From: Nonomuraea aurantiaca
GTDB lineage: Bacteria; Actinomycetota; Actinomycetes; Streptosporangiales; Streptosporangiaceae
Direction of reading: 5' to 3'
DNA: 64,000 nucleotides
NCBI RefSeq assembly: GCF_020215705.1
Contig: NZ_JAIWNB010000010.1
Location: forward strand, 274,247-338,246
The translations under genes and the position numbers were made by a program. Every line of letters begins with the position of its first letter. Within the stretch, counting starts at the first letter, position 1. The notes under the pieces were generated by a model. That model did not search any database, had not been told where the DNA came from, and worked only from the letters and a program-made list of their open reading frames with translations. Positions 24,216 through 32,473 of this stretch are shown here, one piece after another.

Positions 24216-25703
24216 TCACGGGCGGCCGATGGCCGCGCGCAGCGCCGCCCGGTCGAGCTTGCGCCTGCTGGATCGCGGGAAGTCCGGGAGCACCGCGATC
24301 CGGTCGGGCAGCGCGCCCGCGTCGACCAGCGCGGGCAGCCGGGCGCGTACCGCCGCCTCCTGGAAGCCGTCACCGGGCACCAGCGCGAGTACGACCTCCT
24401 CGTCCCCGGTGACCGGATCGGCCAGGCCGACGATGGCCGCGTCGGCCACGCCGGGCAGCGCGGCGATGGCCGGTTCGTACAGGCTCGGGTAGATGTTGAA
24501 CCCATCGCGAAGGATCATGTCCTTCTTCCGGCCGAGCAGGACGAGACGGCCCTGTCCGTCCAGGCGGACCAGGTCACCGGTGGCCACCTCGTCGTGCGGC
24601 GGCTCGCCCAGGTAGCCGCGCGCCACGTGCGGGCCGCTGACGACCAGCTCCTGGTCCTCGGTGAACCGCACGCCGACTCCCGGCAGCGGCGCGCCGAGCA
24701 GGTCTCCCTCGGCGCAGGCCAGCTTCTCGGCCGCGCCGGCCAGCGCGATCGGCAGCGCCTCCGTCATCGCGTAGACGCTCAGCACCTCCGCACCGGGCGC
24801 GGCGGCGATCGCCTTCCGCAGTACGGCCGGGGGCGCGGGGGCCGAGCCGAGCAGCAGGTGACGCAGGCTGTCCGGCAGCCGTTCCACCCGGTCGACGAGC
24901 CCGGCCAGCTCGACGGGCACGCAGTACAGGTGGGTCACCCGGCGCTCGAAGATCAGCTTGGCCGGACCGGGCATCGACCAGGTGGCGCCGCCGATGAGGG
25001 CGGGCAGGCCGAGCATGAGGCCGTCGGTGTGGACGACGTCGCCGGGCTCGACGGGGAAGCGGTCCCTGAAGATCTCCAGCCCGGCGGCAAGGGACGCGCG
25101 GGTGTGGACGACGGCCCTGGGGTGCGCGGTGGTGCCGGAGGTGAAGATCACCGCCGCCGGATCGTCCACCTCACCCCGGCTCGCGTCGGTCGTCGGCATC
25201 GGGCCGCCCAGGCCGCGTAACCGTACCGCGGCTCTCGGCACGCCGGGCAGCCACCGGCCCGTGTAGGCGTGGCGTAGTTCCAGCTCCGGCAGCGGATCGC
25301 GGAGGCCGGGCAGGAGCACGCCCCGGCGCCTGGCCAGCGCGCGCAGCGGCGCGAACGACGTGACGGCGTACAGCAGCGACCCCGCCACCACCCAGCGCGG
25401 CCGGGCCAGCCGGAGCCGCGCGCGCAGGACCTCCGGCGCGAGACCGGGATCGGCCAGCACCAGCACCCCGCCCGCGGCGACCACGCCCAGCGCCACGGCG
25501 ATCGCGTCCGGCGAGGGCTCGACGGCGTACAGCACACCGTCCCCGCGCTCAAGGCCCTCCGCCACCAGCCGGTCGCGGATGCGCAGCGCCCGCTCGCGCA
25601 GCCCGCCGAACGTCAGCTCCCGCCCGCGCGCCCCCACGATCGCCGTCGCCCGGGGCGTACGCTCGCAGGCGGCGAACACCTGAGCCAGCAGATCACTCCG
25701 CAT
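24216..25703 (-). CDS. Class I adenylate-forming ligase (AMP-binding)
   Basis: The 495-residue product has the acyl/aryl-CoA ligase fold. The P-loop reads VIFTSGTTAHPRAV, so the usual lysine after proline is arginine. Later motifs are GDLVRLDGQGRLVLLGRKKD and the C-terminal catalytic lysine in SRRKLDR. It should activate a carboxylic acid as acyl-AMP; the acceptor (CoA, carrier protein or amine) is unknown. The ATG at 25703 has GGGAG four bases upstream. It is the last gene of a three-gene operon with a GNAT-like and an ATP-grasp protein. Confidence 0.88.
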   Translation of the reverse strand: MRSDLLAQVFAACERTPRATAIVGARGRELTFGGLRERALRIRDRLVAEGLERGDGVLYAVEPSPDAIAVALGVVAAGGVLVLADPGLAPEVLRARLRLARPRWVVAGSLLYAVTSFAPLRALARRRGVLLPGLRDPLPELELRHAYTGRWLPGVPRAAVRLRGLGGPMPTTDASRGEVDDPAAVIFTSGTTAHPRAVVHTRASLAAGLEIFRDRFPVEPGDVVHTDGLMLGLPALIGGATWSMPGPAKLIFERRVTHLYCVPVELAGLVDRVERLPDSLRHLLLGSAPAPPAVLRKAIAAAPGAEVLSVYAMTEALPIALAGAAEKLACAEGDLLGAPLPGVGVRFTEDQELVVSGPHVARGYLGEPPHDEVATGDLVRLDGQGRLVLLGRKKDMILRDGFNIYPSLYEPAIAALPGVADAAIVGLADPVTGDEEVVLALVPGDGFQEAAVRARLPALVDAGALPDRIAVLPDFPRSSRRKLDRAALRAAIGRP

Positions 25704-25730
25704 GCCACTCCCCAAAAGCCCTCAAAGCCC

Positions 25731-26834
25731 TCAAAGCTCGTAACGCCGCATGATCGGCACCGCGATCCGGTCGAGCAGCCAGGCCAGCATCACCCAGCCC
25801 GTACGCCGCCGCCACGGCAGATGCCCGACATACACCGCCCGATACTCGATCTCCGGCACCGCCCCACGCAGCCGCTTGAACTCCCCCGCACCCGCACTGT
25901 CGTTGACCGCCAGCCCCTCGTCCACAGCGATCTGATAGACCAGCGCGCTCAACATCCGGTAGAGCCCGATCCCCTGCGGCAGCGCGGTGTCGTAGCCGAA
26001 GATCGGCGTGGTCAGCGTCCCGTCGCGGTGGAAGTAACCGAGCACCCCGTCGATCCGCCCATCCCTGGCCAGCGCCCAGTAGGTGATCGTCCCCGCCCGC
26101 ATGGTCTCGCGGATGAACCGCTCGGTGAACTGCGGATTGTTCCGTGAGTACTTATCCAGATAAAGCAGGTCATAAAGCTCGACCACCCGAGCCGCGTCAC
26201 CCTCGCCCGGCCGCACCACCTCATACCCCCTGCGCCCGACCAGCCGCAGATCGCGCCGCCACCGCTTGCGATACCGGGCCTCCTGCTCCCCCGGCCGCAC
26301 CAGATAGACCCGCCGCCCCGGCACCATCACACAGCCGTCGATCCGCCGGTTCACCGAGCAGAACGCGACGGCGTGCCCGGGGAACCGCTCCCGCAGCAAG
26401 CGGATGGCGGCCTGCTCATGGGCGGGCTCGATGGCCGGATAGAGGTTCGTGGACAGCAGCCAGTTGTTGACCAGCACCACCCGGTCCAGCTCCGACCACC
26501 GGCACAGCGCGCCCAGCGCGGACAGCGCCGCCGCCAGCACCGCGCGGAGCACCCCGCTGCCGAGCACGCGCAGCTCTTCACCGGCATAGGTCACGTAGTG
26601 CGTGTACGGCGAGCACACCCACGCGTTCCCCTGTTCACCGTCATTGACCGACACCGGCAGCACCACGCGCCCGTCCACGAGCAGCACCCCGTAGGCCGTG
26701 GTCACATTGCCGACGAACGCCTCGGTCCCGTCCTCGATGAGCGGGATCAGGTAGTCACGCGCGTACGCGCCGTCCTCGGTGTCGGGCCAGGGCAACGCGC
26801 CCAGGGTGTCCTTCGTGTACAGCTCGGCCTTCAC
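25731..26834 (-). CDS. GNAT-like acyltransferase of unknown substrate
   Basis: The 367-residue product has two halves, and the second resembles a GNAT or FemAB-type acyltransferase. It contains ITYWALARDGRIDGVLGYFH, then GIGLYRMLSALVYQIA and NDSAGAGEFKRLRG. The N-terminal half (VCSPYTHYVTYAGEEL) is probably a degenerate second GNAT fold. The GTG at 26834 overlaps the ATP-grasp stop (GTGA), so the two are coupled. No membrane segments are seen apart from a weak C-terminal hydrophobic stretch. The family was not identified beyond the fold. Confidence 0.75.
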   Translation of the reverse strand: MKAELYTKDTLGALPWPDTEDGAYARDYLIPLIEDGTEAFVGNVTTAYGVLLVDGRVVLPVSVNDGEQGNAWVCSPYTHYVTYAGEELRVLGSGVLRAVLAAALSALGALCRWSELDRVVLVNNWLLSTNLYPAIEPAHEQAAIRLLRERFPGHAVAFCSVNRRIDGCVMVPGRRVYLVRPGEQEARYRKRWRRDLRLVGRRGYEVVRPGEGDAARVVELYDLLYLDKYSRNNPQFTERFIRETMRAGTITYWALARDGRIDGVLGYFHRDGTLTTPIFGYDTALPQGIGLYRMLSALVYQIAVDEGLAVNDSAGAGEFKRLRGAVPEIEYRAVYVGHLPWRRRTGWVMLAWLLDRIAVPIMRRYEL

Positions 26835-27940
26835 CGGCCGTCCCACTCGATGTCGTACGTCGAGCACTCGATCAGCGACCGCCGCGTCCACAACGAGCGG
26901 ATCCAGTTCTCCCCCAGGACCTCGAACTGCGCCAGGAACGGCCCCCGGTCCCCCTTCACCGCGATCACGTCCTCAGCGGCCGACACCACGCTCGCCCACC
27001 GGTGCAACTCCGGCCAGGACCGTACTCCCGCCAGGCCGAAGCCCAGCATCGCCAGCCCGATCATCGCCCGCGCGCCCGGCGCGGGCCGCAGCGGCCGCTC
27101 GGGTACGTCACCGAGCAGCACCCCGGCCAGCTTGTCGCCCAGCAGATGGACCCCGCTGGTGGCCCGCGGGTTGCACTCCAGCGGCAACACCCGGTCGCCC
27201 ACCATGAAGTCGAAGGCGATCTGCCCGCTGAACCCGCCCCGCGCCACGAACTCCGTCACCCACGCGTCCACCTCGGCCTGCTCCACCGGCTCGAAACTCA
27301 CGCAAGCCCCAGAAGCCGTGAACTCCACCGCGTAGGCGGCATGAGCCACCAATCGCCCCTTCACGGCCACGGAGTAGGTGCAGATCTGCTGCCCGCCGAG
27401 CAACTCCTGAGCCACCCAGGGCCCCTCACCCGGCCTTAACCCAATATTTCCGCGAACAACCCGCACCTTCGTACCAAAGCGCGAAAAAACCGGCTTCAGG
27501 ATGAACGGGCGCCGGATCCCGGCCAGGTCAGCCTGCGACGTCACCAGCACCGTCTCGGGCACGGGCAGCCCGAACCCCTTCGCCAGCTGGACGAACTCCC
27601 ACTTGCTGTGCAACGCCCGCAGCGTCCCGAGCGGCTCGGCCAGCACCTCGCAGGGCAGCCGCTTCCGCCCCCGCGCCACCCAGAAGATCTCCTCGCAGGT
27701 GGGCACGACCAGCCGCACGCCCTCCAGCTTGACGATGTCGGCCAGCGCGTCGGCGAACGCCTCGGGGGCCCGGTTGGGCGGCGGCACCCGATGGCTCACC
27801 GCCACGGCCGAGGACCGCGCGCAGAGCTGCGCCCGCGAGCTCTCGGCCACCACGACCCGCGCACCCGACCTGGCGAACTTCCTGGCCAGGTCCAGCGCCA
27901 CGGGCGCCCGCCCACCGGTGATCAGCACAGTCACGCTCAC
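26831..27940 (-). CDS. ATP-grasp domain protein
   Basis: The 369-residue product starts with a Rossmann-like domain (TVLITGGRAPVALDLARKF) and then has an ATP-grasp fold. The nucleotide strands are RRPFILKPVFSRFGTKV and WVAQELLGG; the metal-binding end is GFSGQIAFDFMVGDRVLPLECNPRATSG. ATP-grasp enzymes join a carboxylate to an amine or thiol through an acyl phosphate. The GTG has no Shine-Dalgarno site. A TATCCT -10-like element lies seven bases upstream, suggesting a leaderless mRNA. This is the first gene of the operon. Confidence 0.85.
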   Translation of the reverse strand: MSVTVLITGGRAPVALDLARKFARSGARVVVAESSRAQLCARSSAVAVSHRVPPPNRAPEAFADALADIVKLEGVRLVVPTCEEIFWVARGRKRLPCEVLAEPLGTLRALHSKWEFVQLAKGFGLPVPETVLVTSQADLAGIRRPFILKPVFSRFGTKVRVVRGNIGLRPGEGPWVAQELLGGQQICTYSVAVKGRLVAHAAYAVEFTASGACVSFEPVEQAEVDAWVTEFVARGGFSGQIAFDFMVGDRVLPLECNPRATSGVHLLGDKLAGVLLGDVPERPLRPAPGARAMIGLAMLGFGLAGVRSWPELHRWASVVSAAEDVIAVKGDRGPFLAQFEVLGENWIRSLWTRRSLIECSTYDIEWDGR

Positions 27941-27947
27941 CAGCCGC

Positions 27948-27953
27948 AGGATA
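27948..27953 (-). promoter_or_regulatory. Candidate leaderless -10 element (TATCCT) of the ATP-grasp operon
   Basis: TATCCT lies seven bases before the GTG of the ATP-grasp gene and directly downstream of the hairpin that follows glmM. The operon would therefore be transcribed separately from glmM. Confidence 0.4.
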
Positions 27954-27956
27954 CGC

Positions 27957-27987
27957 GTGAGGGGCACGGCGCCGCCGTGCCCCTCAC
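27957..27987. terminator. Hairpin after glmM
   Basis: Perfect 14-base arms (GTGAGGGGCACGGC and its complement) flank a three-base loop, starting about ten bases after the glmM stop. There is no clear T tract. Confidence 0.7.
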
Positions 27988-27997
27988 CGGAAAAGCC

Positions 27998-29344
27998 TCA
28001 GACGCAGGCGACCCGGACCACGTCGGCCAGCCGGCCGGCGACCTCGGAGGCCTGCTCCTCGGACGAGGCCTCGACCATCACGCGGATCATCGGCTCGGTG
28101 CCGCTGGGCCTGATCAGCACCCGGCCCGTCTCACCCAGCTCCTTCTCCGCCAGCGCCACGGCCTCGGTGAGCTCGGGCACCGACGCCTTGCCCCGGTCCA
28201 CGTCCTTGACGTTGATCAGGATCTGCGGCAGCGGCGTCATCACCGCGGCCAGCTCGCGCAGCGACTTGCCCGACCTGGCCACGACCGAGAGCAGGTGCAG
28301 CGAGGTGAGCAGGCCGTCTCCGGTGGTGGCGTGGTCGAGCATGATGACGTGACCCGACTGCTCACCGCCCAGGTTGTAGCCGTCGGACTTCATGCGCTCC
28401 AGCACGTAGCGGTCGCCCACCGCGGTCTCCACGACGTGGATGCCCGCGTCGCGCATGGCCAGCTTGAAGCCCAGGTTGGACATCACGGTCGCGACCACGG
28501 TGTCCTTGGCCAGCGTGCCCTCGGCGTGCATCTCGGCCGCGAGGATCGCCATGATCTGGTCGCCGTCGATGATCGCGCCGGTGTGGTCGACCGCCAGGCA
28601 GCGGTCGGCGTCGCCGTCGTAGGCGATGCCGAGGTCGGCGCCGCGCGAGACGACGACCTGCTGCAGCTTGGGCAGATGGGTGGAGCCGTAGCCGGCGTTG
28701 ATGTTGAGACCGTCGGGCCGCGCGCCGATGGCCTCCACCCTGGCTCCGGACCGCACCAGCGCCTCGGGCGCGACCATGTGGGCGGCGCCGTGGGCGCAGT
28801 CGACGACGATGTCGAGGCCGTCGAGCCGGCCACTGACCGTGGTCAGCACATGGGAGATGTAACGGTCGGCCTCACCGTAGGCGTCACGAACCCGGCCGAC
28901 GGCGGAGCCGACGGGAAAGGTCCAGTCCTCGCCGAGCCGCCGCTCGATCTCGTCCTCGACCGCGTCGGACAGCTTGAAGCCGCCCCGGGCCAGGAACTTG
29001 ATGCCGTTGTCCGGCGCCGCGTTGTGCGAGGCCGACAGCATGACGCCGATGTCGGCGCCGAGCGCCGCGGTGAGGTAGGCGACGGCCGGGGTGGGCAGCA
29101 CGCCGAGGCGCAGCACATCCACTCCGGACGACGCAAGGCCGGCGACCACTGCGGCCTCGAGGAACTCCCCCGAGGCACGTGGGTCCCGGCCTACGACGGC
29201 CACAGGACGACGTCCTGTGGCCGTGAACGCGCCCGCATCGCCGAGGACGTGAGCCGCCGCGACCGAGAGGTCCATGGCGAGCTCCGCCGTGAGGTCGCGA
29301 CCAGCGACCCCACGAACCCCGTCGGTGCCGAAAAGACGCGCCAA
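27998..29344 (-). CDS. glmM: Phosphoglucosamine mutase
   Basis: This 448-residue enzyme interconverts GlcN-6-P and GlcN-1-P for UDP-GlcNAc. It has LFGTDGVRGVA at the N terminus, the phosphoserine loop LSASHNAAPDNGIK near residue 103, the metal site DGDADRC and the C-terminal phosphate loop RPSGTEPMIRVMVE. The TTG start one base after the rpsI stop gives the standard length; longer frames extend into rpsI. No Shine-Dalgarno site is evident, so it probably depends on coupling to rpsI. Confidence 0.95.
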   Translation of the reverse strand: MARLFGTDGVRGVAGRDLTAELAMDLSVAAAHVLGDAGAFTATGRRPVAVVGRDPRASGEFLEAAVVAGLASSGVDVLRLGVLPTPAVAYLTAALGADIGVMLSASHNAAPDNGIKFLARGGFKLSDAVEDEIERRLGEDWTFPVGSAVGRVRDAYGEADRYISHVLTTVSGRLDGLDIVVDCAHGAAHMVAPEALVRSGARVEAIGARPDGLNINAGYGSTHLPKLQQVVVSRGADLGIAYDGDADRCLAVDHTGAIIDGDQIMAILAAEMHAEGTLAKDTVVATVMSNLGFKLAMRDAGIHVVETAVGDRYVLERMKSDGYNLGGEQSGHVIMLDHATTGDGLLTSLHLLSVVARSGKSLRELAAVMTPLPQILINVKDVDRGKASVPELTEAVALAEKELGETGRVLIRPSGTEPMIRVMVEASSEEQASEVAGRLADVVRVACV

Positions 29345-29345
29345 T

Positions 29346-29867
29346 TTAGCGCTTGCTGTACTGCGGAGCCTTACGGGCCTTCTTGAGGCCGTACTTCTTC
29401 CGCTCCGTGGCGCGCGCGTCACGGGTGAGGAAGCCGGCCTTCTTCAGAGGCGCTCGGTTGGTCTCGACATCAAGGGCCGTCAGCGCACGGGACAGGCCCA
29501 TGCGCAGCGCGCCGGCCTGGCCGGTCACGCCGCCACCGTCGATGCGCGCGATGACGTCGAACGCCTCTTCGGCGCCGAGCACCACGAAGGGCTCGTTGAC
29601 GATCTGCTGGTGGACCTTGTTGGGGAAGTAGACGTCCAGCGAACGACCGTTGATCGTCCACTTGCCGGTGCCGGGGACGATGCGCACGCGGGCGATCGCC
29701 TCCTTACGGCGGCCGGTGCCGTACGAGTTGCCCGTGGTGACGGGCTTGCGCACGGGAGCGTCAGCGCTGGCGGTGGACTCGGTGGTGTACTCGGAAGGGA
29801 ACTCCTCGCCGGAGAAGCCTTCCACCTCGGCCTCGACGGCCGTCTCGACACCGGTGGGCTCAGCCAC
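29346..29867 (-). CDS. rpsI: 30S ribosomal protein uS9
   Basis: The 173-residue product has the conserved core GTGRRKEAIARVRI and the C-terminal tail QYSKR that contacts P-site tRNA. About 45 acidic, Ser/Thr-rich residues precede the core. This is longer than in E. coli (130 residues) but similar N-terminal extensions occur in actinobacteria. It is co-transcribed with rplM upstream and glmM downstream. Confidence 0.97.
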   Translation of the reverse strand: MAEPTGVETAVEAEVEGFSGEEFPSEYTTESTASADAPVRKPVTTGNSYGTGRRKEAIARVRIVPGTGKWTINGRSLDVYFPNKVHQQIVNEPFVVLGAEEAFDVIARIDGGGVTGQAGALRMGLSRALTALDVETNRAPLKKAGFLTRDARATERKKYGLKKARKAPQYSKR

Positions 29868-29893
29868 GGTTCTCCTCTAAATCTTTCGGACTA

Positions 29894-30337
29894 CTACTGG
29901 GCGATCTGGGTGATCTCGAACGGCACCGGCTGCTGGGCCTGGTGCGGGTGCTCGGACCCCGCGTAGACCTTGAGCTTCTTGGCCATCTTCCGGCCGAGGG
30001 AGTTCTTCGGCAGCATGCCCTTGACGGCCTTCTCGACGGCCTTGTCCGGCCGCTTGTCCATGAGCTCGCCATAACTGACGGAACGCAGACCGCCCGGGTA
30101 ACCCGAGTGGCGGTAGGCCTTCTTCTGCTCACGCTTGTTGCCGGTGAGCGCGATCTTGTCCGCGTTGATGATGACGACGAAGTCGCCGGTGTCGACGTGG
30201 TTGGCGAAGATCGGCTTGTGCTTGCCGCGGAGCAGGATCGCGACGTGGCTGGCCAGCCGGCCCAGCACGACATCGGTCGCGTCGATGACGTACCACTGAC
30301 GCTGAACGTCGGCGGGCTTCGGTGAGTACGTGCGCAC
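29894..30337 (-). CDS. rplM: 50S ribosomal protein uL13
   Basis: The product has the family length of 147 residues, with RTYSPKPADVQRQWYVIDA at the start and MLPKNSLGRKMAKKLKVY near the end. The GTG at 30337 is chosen; a longer frame upstream enters the leader. The leader of about 180 bases from the predicted promoter is long enough for autogenous control. Confidence 0.97.
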   Translation of the reverse strand: MRTYSPKPADVQRQWYVIDATDVVLGRLASHVAILLRGKHKPIFANHVDTGDFVVIINADKIALTGNKREQKKAYRHSGYPGGLRSVSYGELMDKRPDKAVEKAVKGMLPKNSLGRKMAKKLKVYAGSEHPHQAQQPVPFEITQIAQ

Positions 30338-30658
30338 GGTCGTAGCCTTCTTTATGCTCGCGTCTTCGGCGCTGTCGGGAAGCGACAGCTCTAGGGTCGG
30401 TCGGTGCGGGCACACGGCAGCCCGGACCTTCCGTCTCCCTGGCCCGATGGGCTGATGATGGGAGATGACGCCGGACGCGCCGCGCATCGGTCGCGCTGGA
30501 CCTATGCACACAACGATTGATTAGGCTACCCGCATTTAAGGGTGCTGGTCAAAAGACCGGTAACCTGCGATCAGTCTACCCGACACAGAACGGTTCGATT
30601 TCGGTTCCCTGGGATCCCTTCTTTCCCAGGACCAGACATCTCTATCGTTGGGTGTGGC
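30338..30658. other. Divergent intergenic region rplM / CAP-domain gene
   Basis: No gene is supported in this gap. It holds the rplM leader, the rplM promoter at 30523-30552, and an inverted repeat CCTGGGA-N9-TCCCAGG around 30609-30631 that lies nearer the CAP-domain gene and could be an operator for it. Confidence 0.6.
30523..30552 (-). promoter_or_regulatory. Sigma-A-type promoter of rplM-rpsI-glmM
   Basis: TTGACC (-35) and TAGCCT (-10) are 18 bases apart on the minus strand. Both hexamers are close to the actinobacterial housekeeping consensus. Confidence 0.7.
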
Positions 30659-31426
30659 ATGTGGCACACCTCTCTCACCCGGCACACCCAGCGGAGCGCA
30701 CGGCGCCGGAACCATCTGGGGGTGCTCGCCTGTCTTATGGCGGTTCTGTTCACGGGTGTGCTGATCGGGCGGTTGACGGACAACGTCGAAGAAACCGGCC
30801 ACATCTACCTCAACGAGACGGCCCCACCTGCCGCCGCTGCGGCCAAGCCCAAGCCCAAGGCCACGCCCACGCCCACGCCCAAGAAGGCGCAGCCGTACGC
30901 CGGGCGCATCCCCAGGGAGAGCACCGCCGGGGTCCCGCGCGGCAGCGTCAGGGTTAAGCCCACCAAGAGCCCGGACGGCAACACCGTGCCCGGCTACACC
31001 GCGGAGGACCCCACGCGGGTGCTCGGCGAGCAGACCGCCGAGATGTCGCCGGCGATGGCGGCCAAGGTCGTCAGCCTCACCAACGCCGCCAGGGTCAAGC
31101 GCGGCTGCGGCCGCCTCCGGACCGACGCGAGGCTGACCCGCTCGGCCCGTACGCACTCCCTTGAGATGGCGAGCAGCGGCCGTTTCACCCACGACTCCCC
31201 TGACGGCTCGTCGCCGTGGGACCGGATGGAGCGCGCCGGATACCGCGCGGGCGCCGCCGAGAACATCGGCCGCGGCTACACCTCCCCCGAAGAGGCGGTC
31301 CGCGGCTGGCTCGACAGCACCGACCACCGCCAGAACATCCTCAACTGCCGCATCGAGTCCATCGGGGTCGGCGTGGTGGCCGGTCCCGGCGGTCCTTGGT
31401 GGACGCAGGACTTCGGTTACTCATGA
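30659..31426 (+). CDS. Membrane-anchored CAP (SCP/PR1) domain protein
   Basis: The 255-residue product has one N-terminal membrane helix (LGVLACLMAVLFTGVLIG, about residues 20-37). A proline/lysine-rich linker with repeated PKP and TPTP follows, then a C-terminal CAP domain. The family signature pieces LTNAARVKRGCGRL, SARTHSLEMA, AAENIGRGY and DHRQNIL are present. CAP proteins of bacteria are surface or secreted; their activity is unsettled. The ATG before the helix is preferred over an earlier in-frame ATG at 30542. It is the first of three plus-strand surface proteins. Confidence 0.87.
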   Translation: MWHTSLTRHTQRSARRRNHLGVLACLMAVLFTGVLIGRLTDNVEETGHIYLNETAPPAAAAAKPKPKATPTPTPKKAQPYAGRIPRESTAGVPRGSVRVKPTKSPDGNTVPGYTAEDPTRVLGEQTAEMSPAMAAKVVSLTNAARVKRGCGRLRTDARLTRSARTHSLEMASSGRFTHDSPDGSSPWDRMERAGYRAGAAENIGRGYTSPEEAVRGWLDSTDHRQNILNCRIESIGVGVVAGPGGPWWTQDFGYS

Positions 31427-31450
31427 CCACCTTCACGGTAATGTCGCCGC

Positions 31451-32371
31451 ATGGGTTTTCCCGACGAACGTGACACCAGCACGGAGAGCACCCCCCGCCG
31501 TTCTCGCAGGGCCCGTGACACGGCCGAACCCGGCGGCTCCCGCAACCCCTTCGAACCGGTCGGGGCTGCCACCCGTCCCAAGGCCAAGGAGCCGGCCGCG
31601 GCCCAGCCGCCCACCGAACCGGCGCGCCGCAGCACGACATGGAGCCCCTACGACGAGGGCAAACGCTCGCGTGGACCGCTCTGGTTCACGCTCGGCGGCC
31701 TCGCGGTGCTCGGCCTGTTCGTCGGGGGCCTCGTGGTGATGTTCAAGTCAGGCGGCCCCCAGCAGGCCGAGACCCTGGCGGCCCGCCGCACTTCGGCGCC
31801 GCTGCCGTCGTCGCCGCCCGGCAAGTACAGCTACGCGGCCGATCGCAAGACCGACCCCGACCCGCTCACGGTCAAGGAGCTGTTCCCGGCCAAGAAGATC
31901 ACCGTCGCCGGCCGCTCGTACACGATGACGGTCACCAGCAAGGTCAAGAAGTGCTCCGACGGAGCCGTCGGCGACAAGCTGCAGAAGGCCCTCAAGGCCG
32001 GCAAGTGTACGCAGATCATCCGCGCGAGCTTCCGCGACAAGGCCGGCAAGCTGATGGGCACGGTCGGCGTGGCCAACCTCAAGTCCAGCAAGACCGCGAC
32101 CAAGGTGCAGTCGGTCGGCAGCAAGACCGACTACGTCAAGCCACTGGCCGGCAAGGACTCGCTCACCAAGAGCCTCGGCTCCGGCAGCGGCGGCACCCAG
32201 ATGTGGATGTACGGCCACTACGCCGTCATGATCTGGTTCCAGAACAAGGACGGCAGCAAGCCTGACAAGAAGGGGCAGAAGAAGCTCTTCCAGGCGGTCG
32301 ACGACATCACCAAGGCCACCGTCTTCAAGGCCCTTGACTCCCGGACTCTGACCGGCCATCCGGGCGCCTGA
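31451..32371 (+). CDS. Single-pass membrane protein with two-cysteine extracellular domain
   Basis: The 306-residue product has an Arg/Pro-rich cytoplasmic segment (1-75), a membrane helix (76-97), a short linker and an exterior domain (about 136-300). That domain starts DPLTVKELFPAKKI and has cysteines at 168 and 186, the second in GKCTQIIRASFRD. The same plan and motifs recur in the next gene, so the two are paralogues. No family recognised. It is 24 bases after the CAP-domain gene and probably in its operon. Confidence 0.75.
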   Translation: MGFPDERDTSTESTPRRSRRARDTAEPGGSRNPFEPVGAATRPKAKEPAAAQPPTEPARRSTTWSPYDEGKRSRGPLWFTLGGLAVLGLFVGGLVVMFKSGGPQQAETLAARRTSAPLPSSPPGKYSYAADRKTDPDPLTVKELFPAKKITVAGRSYTMTVTSKVKKCSDGAVGDKLQKALKAGKCTQIIRASFRDKAGKLMGTVGVANLKSSKTATKVQSVGSKTDYVKPLAGKDSLTKSLGSGSGGTQMWMYGHYAVMIWFQNKDGSKPDKKGQKKLFQAVDDITKATVFKALDSRTLTGHPGA

Positions 32372-32460
32372 AAGCCTCAAACCTTTTCATACGTACCCAA
32401 ACGGCATCGATGATCCAGTCGGGAACGCCCATACCGGCATAACGATCTCGCGACTCTCGC

Positions 32461-32466
32461 TAGGCT
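32461..32466 (+). promoter_or_regulatory. Candidate leaderless -10 element (TAGGCT)
   Basis: TAGGCT lies seven bases before the ATG of the proline-rich membrane protein and there is no Shine-Dalgarno site, which suggests a leaderless transcript. The 100-base gap upstream holds nothing else that I recognise. Confidence 0.4.
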
Positions 32467-32473
32467 CCCCCTT

